Of a stretch of 64,000 nucleotides of DNA, positions 63,167 through 64,000 are shown in pieces. The position numbers and the translations under genes were made by a program. Each line of letters begins with the position of its first letter. Position 1 is the first letter of the stretch. Origin of the DNA: CANDYO01 sp964627795 (lineage in GTDB: Bacteria > Pseudomonadota > Alphaproteobacteria > Rickettsiales > CANDYO01); assembly GCA_964627795.1 (NCBI GenBank), contig CAZVLF010000002.1:62001-126000 (forward strand), read 5' to 3'. The notes beneath the pieces are model-generated. The model saw only the letters and a program-made list of their open reading frames with translations, was not told where the DNA came from and ran no database searches.

Positions 63167-63199
63167 AAGCGCTTTATTTTTAATATAAAGTGCTTATTT
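63167..63199. terminator. Bidirectional terminator
   Basis: AAGCGCTTTAT (63167-63177) pairs with ATAAAGTGCTT (63185-63195) with one G-T pair, flanked by T- and A-rich runs. It separates the converging lipoprotein and sspB genes. Confidence 0.7.
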
Positions 63200-63299
63200 C
63201 TTAAATTTTCTATGCTTTAATAGCTAGAAAACAAAGATCTTTTAACTAAGTAATTTTATACTTTTTCAGATAAAAAATATAAAATCTTAAAAAATATAT

Positions 63300-63809
63300 T
63301 TATAGTCTTTTTTTGTTTTGGAAGTCTAAAGAAATAATATTATCTTTATTTTCTTCTAAAGTCTTTGACGGTTTTGACTTAGGAAAAGCTTCCTTATTTT
63401 CTAAATTTATCTTGGTTAATGGCTTTTGCTCACTAGTTTTTGGATTAAATTCATCAATATGCCTGAATTGAAGTCCAAATTTAACACTTGGGTCAGCAAA
63501 TGCAGTTAGGGCTGCAAAGGGTATTACAATTTTTTCTAACTGTTGATCAAAGCTAAGTACCACGCTGAATCTATCATCCTCAATTTTTAAATCATCAAAC
63601 TGGTGCTGAAGGACAATGGTCATTTCATATGGATATTTATTGACAAGTTTTTCAGAAATTACAACTTCAGGAAATTTAGTTATAAAGGAGATAAAAAAAT
63701 GATGTTCACCTCGATCTTTTGCGTTTGCAAAAATTTCCAGCGATTTTTTTACAATTAAGTGCATTGCGCTATCAACTAAGAGTGTATAATCTATTAAATT
63801 TGTGCTCAT
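63300..63809 (-). CDS. sspB: ClpXP adaptor SspB
   Basis: A 169-residue adaptor that delivers ssrA-tagged proteins to ClpXP. It has the alphaproteobacterial SspB features: I-D-Y-T-L-L-V-D-S-A-M near the start, H-H-F-F-I-S-F-I-T-K-F-P-E-V, and F-S-V-V-L-S-F-D-Q-Q-L-E-K-I-V-I-P-F-A-A-L-T-A-F-A-D-P-S-V-K-F-G, followed by a disordered acidic/lysine-rich tail. The tmRNA gene that makes its substrate lies directly upstream on the same strand, about 20 bases away. Confidence 0.9.
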   Translation of the reverse strand: MSTNLIDYTLLVDSAMHLIVKKSLEIFANAKDRGEHHFFISFITKFPEVVISEKLVNKYPYEMTIVLQHQFDDLKIEDDRFSVVLSFDQQLEKIVIPFAALTAFADPSVKFGLQFRHIDEFNPKTSEQKPLTKINLENKEAFPKSKPSKTLEENKDNIISLDFQNKKRL

Positions 63810-63829
63810 TTTATAACCATATTGTTGTT

Positions 63830-64000
63830 GAGTGGGGCTTTCTCTGTTGCCCGGTAAGCCCCCAACCGCTGACTAGTTAAGCAGCTAAAGCCACTCTTTC
63901 ATCACGCAATACGTTATCGTTTGCATTTATTGTTTTTAATCCATACAACATGAAGTTGTAGTCGGAGGAATCATCCCGGACAAAAGCTATTTTTTTATTA
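63830..64000 (-). ncRNA. ssrA: tmRNA, coding segment of a probably permuted (two-piece) gene, cut by the window edge
   Basis: Read on the minus strand, GCA at 63924-63922 opens a 15-codon tag, ANDNVLRDERVALAA, followed by TAA (63879-63877). This is the alphaproteobacterial tmRNA tag pattern, A-N-D-N ... L-A-A. After the stop, GGGGCTT-type and AAGCCCC segments (63856-63862 and 63834-63840) form a stem. The tag lies near the 3' end of the gene, as in permuted two-piece tmRNA; the acceptor segment should lie beyond 64000. 3' end approximate. Confidence 0.88.

Overview
The window is low-GC bacterial chromosome and most resembles an obligately intracellular alphaproteobacterium of the order Rickettsiales. 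I infer the order from four things: a virB3-virB4-virB6-virB6-virB6 cluster of the Rickettsiales vir type, a second VirB4 with dead ATPase motifs, a permuted tmRNA coding segment with an alphaproteobacterial-type tag, and housekeeping order such as tpiA-secG-pyrG. Ankyrin proteins, many frameshifted genes and long AT-rich spacers also fit. The family cannot be fixed from sequence alone; a Midichloriaceae-like member is a guess.

Layout. 1-81 is the start of pyrH. 161-1576 is an ankyrin-repeat protein. 1648-10090 is a long leftward block: dacB-type carboxypeptidase, YqgE/AlgH, M48-TPR protease, ubiA, an LtaS-type transferase, radA, SURF1 and grxD; the six genes from radA to dacB overlap or nearly touch. 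10222-11806 runs rightward with a proB-like kinase, rsfS and rlmH. A TPR-like protein and a MazG-like protein follow on the minus strand. 13309-24351 is the vir operon (virB3, virB4 and three large virB6). 24518-28104 holds a glutamine-type ABC transporter, an unknown membrane protein and an alpha/beta hydrolase. 28170-33552 has two DsbA-like proteins, gpsA, three unknown secreted or membrane proteins and a DivIC/FtsB protein. 33863-41016 is a second secretion-related pair, a degenerate VirB4 and a 1589-residue cysteine-rich exported protein. 41123-49128 is housekeeping: rph, pyrG, secG, tpiA, ppiD, an M48-like protease, the RNase P RNA, rplU and rpmA.

49185-57215 is a decayed accessory region. 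It holds an mdoB-like gene split at a run of nine A, a retropepsin-like protease, an EgtD-like methyltransferase, a protein made of about twelve 30-residue helical repeats, a broken second copy of that protein, and tRNA-His. 57283-61276 carries rnd, a GT11 fucosyltransferase-like gene and aspS. 61343-62553 is a phage-style XRE repressor facing a small decaying gene, with a perfect 16-bp palindrome inside the promoter. The window ends with a BamE-like lipoprotein, sspB and the tmRNA coding segment.

How the parts may work together. The three VirB6 proteins, VirB3 and VirB4 form the inner-membrane part of a type IV secretion channel; the two DsbA-like proteins could fold the cysteine-rich exported domains. 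The most striking observation is that the third VirB6 ends in a tail with WH2-like actin-binding motifs, which would link the secretion machine to host actin. The second is the 30-residue repeat family, whose repeat has a variable pair before an invariant Gly between two short helices, recalling TALE-like or mTERF-like solenoids. ssrA and its tag adaptor gene sspB lie side by side.
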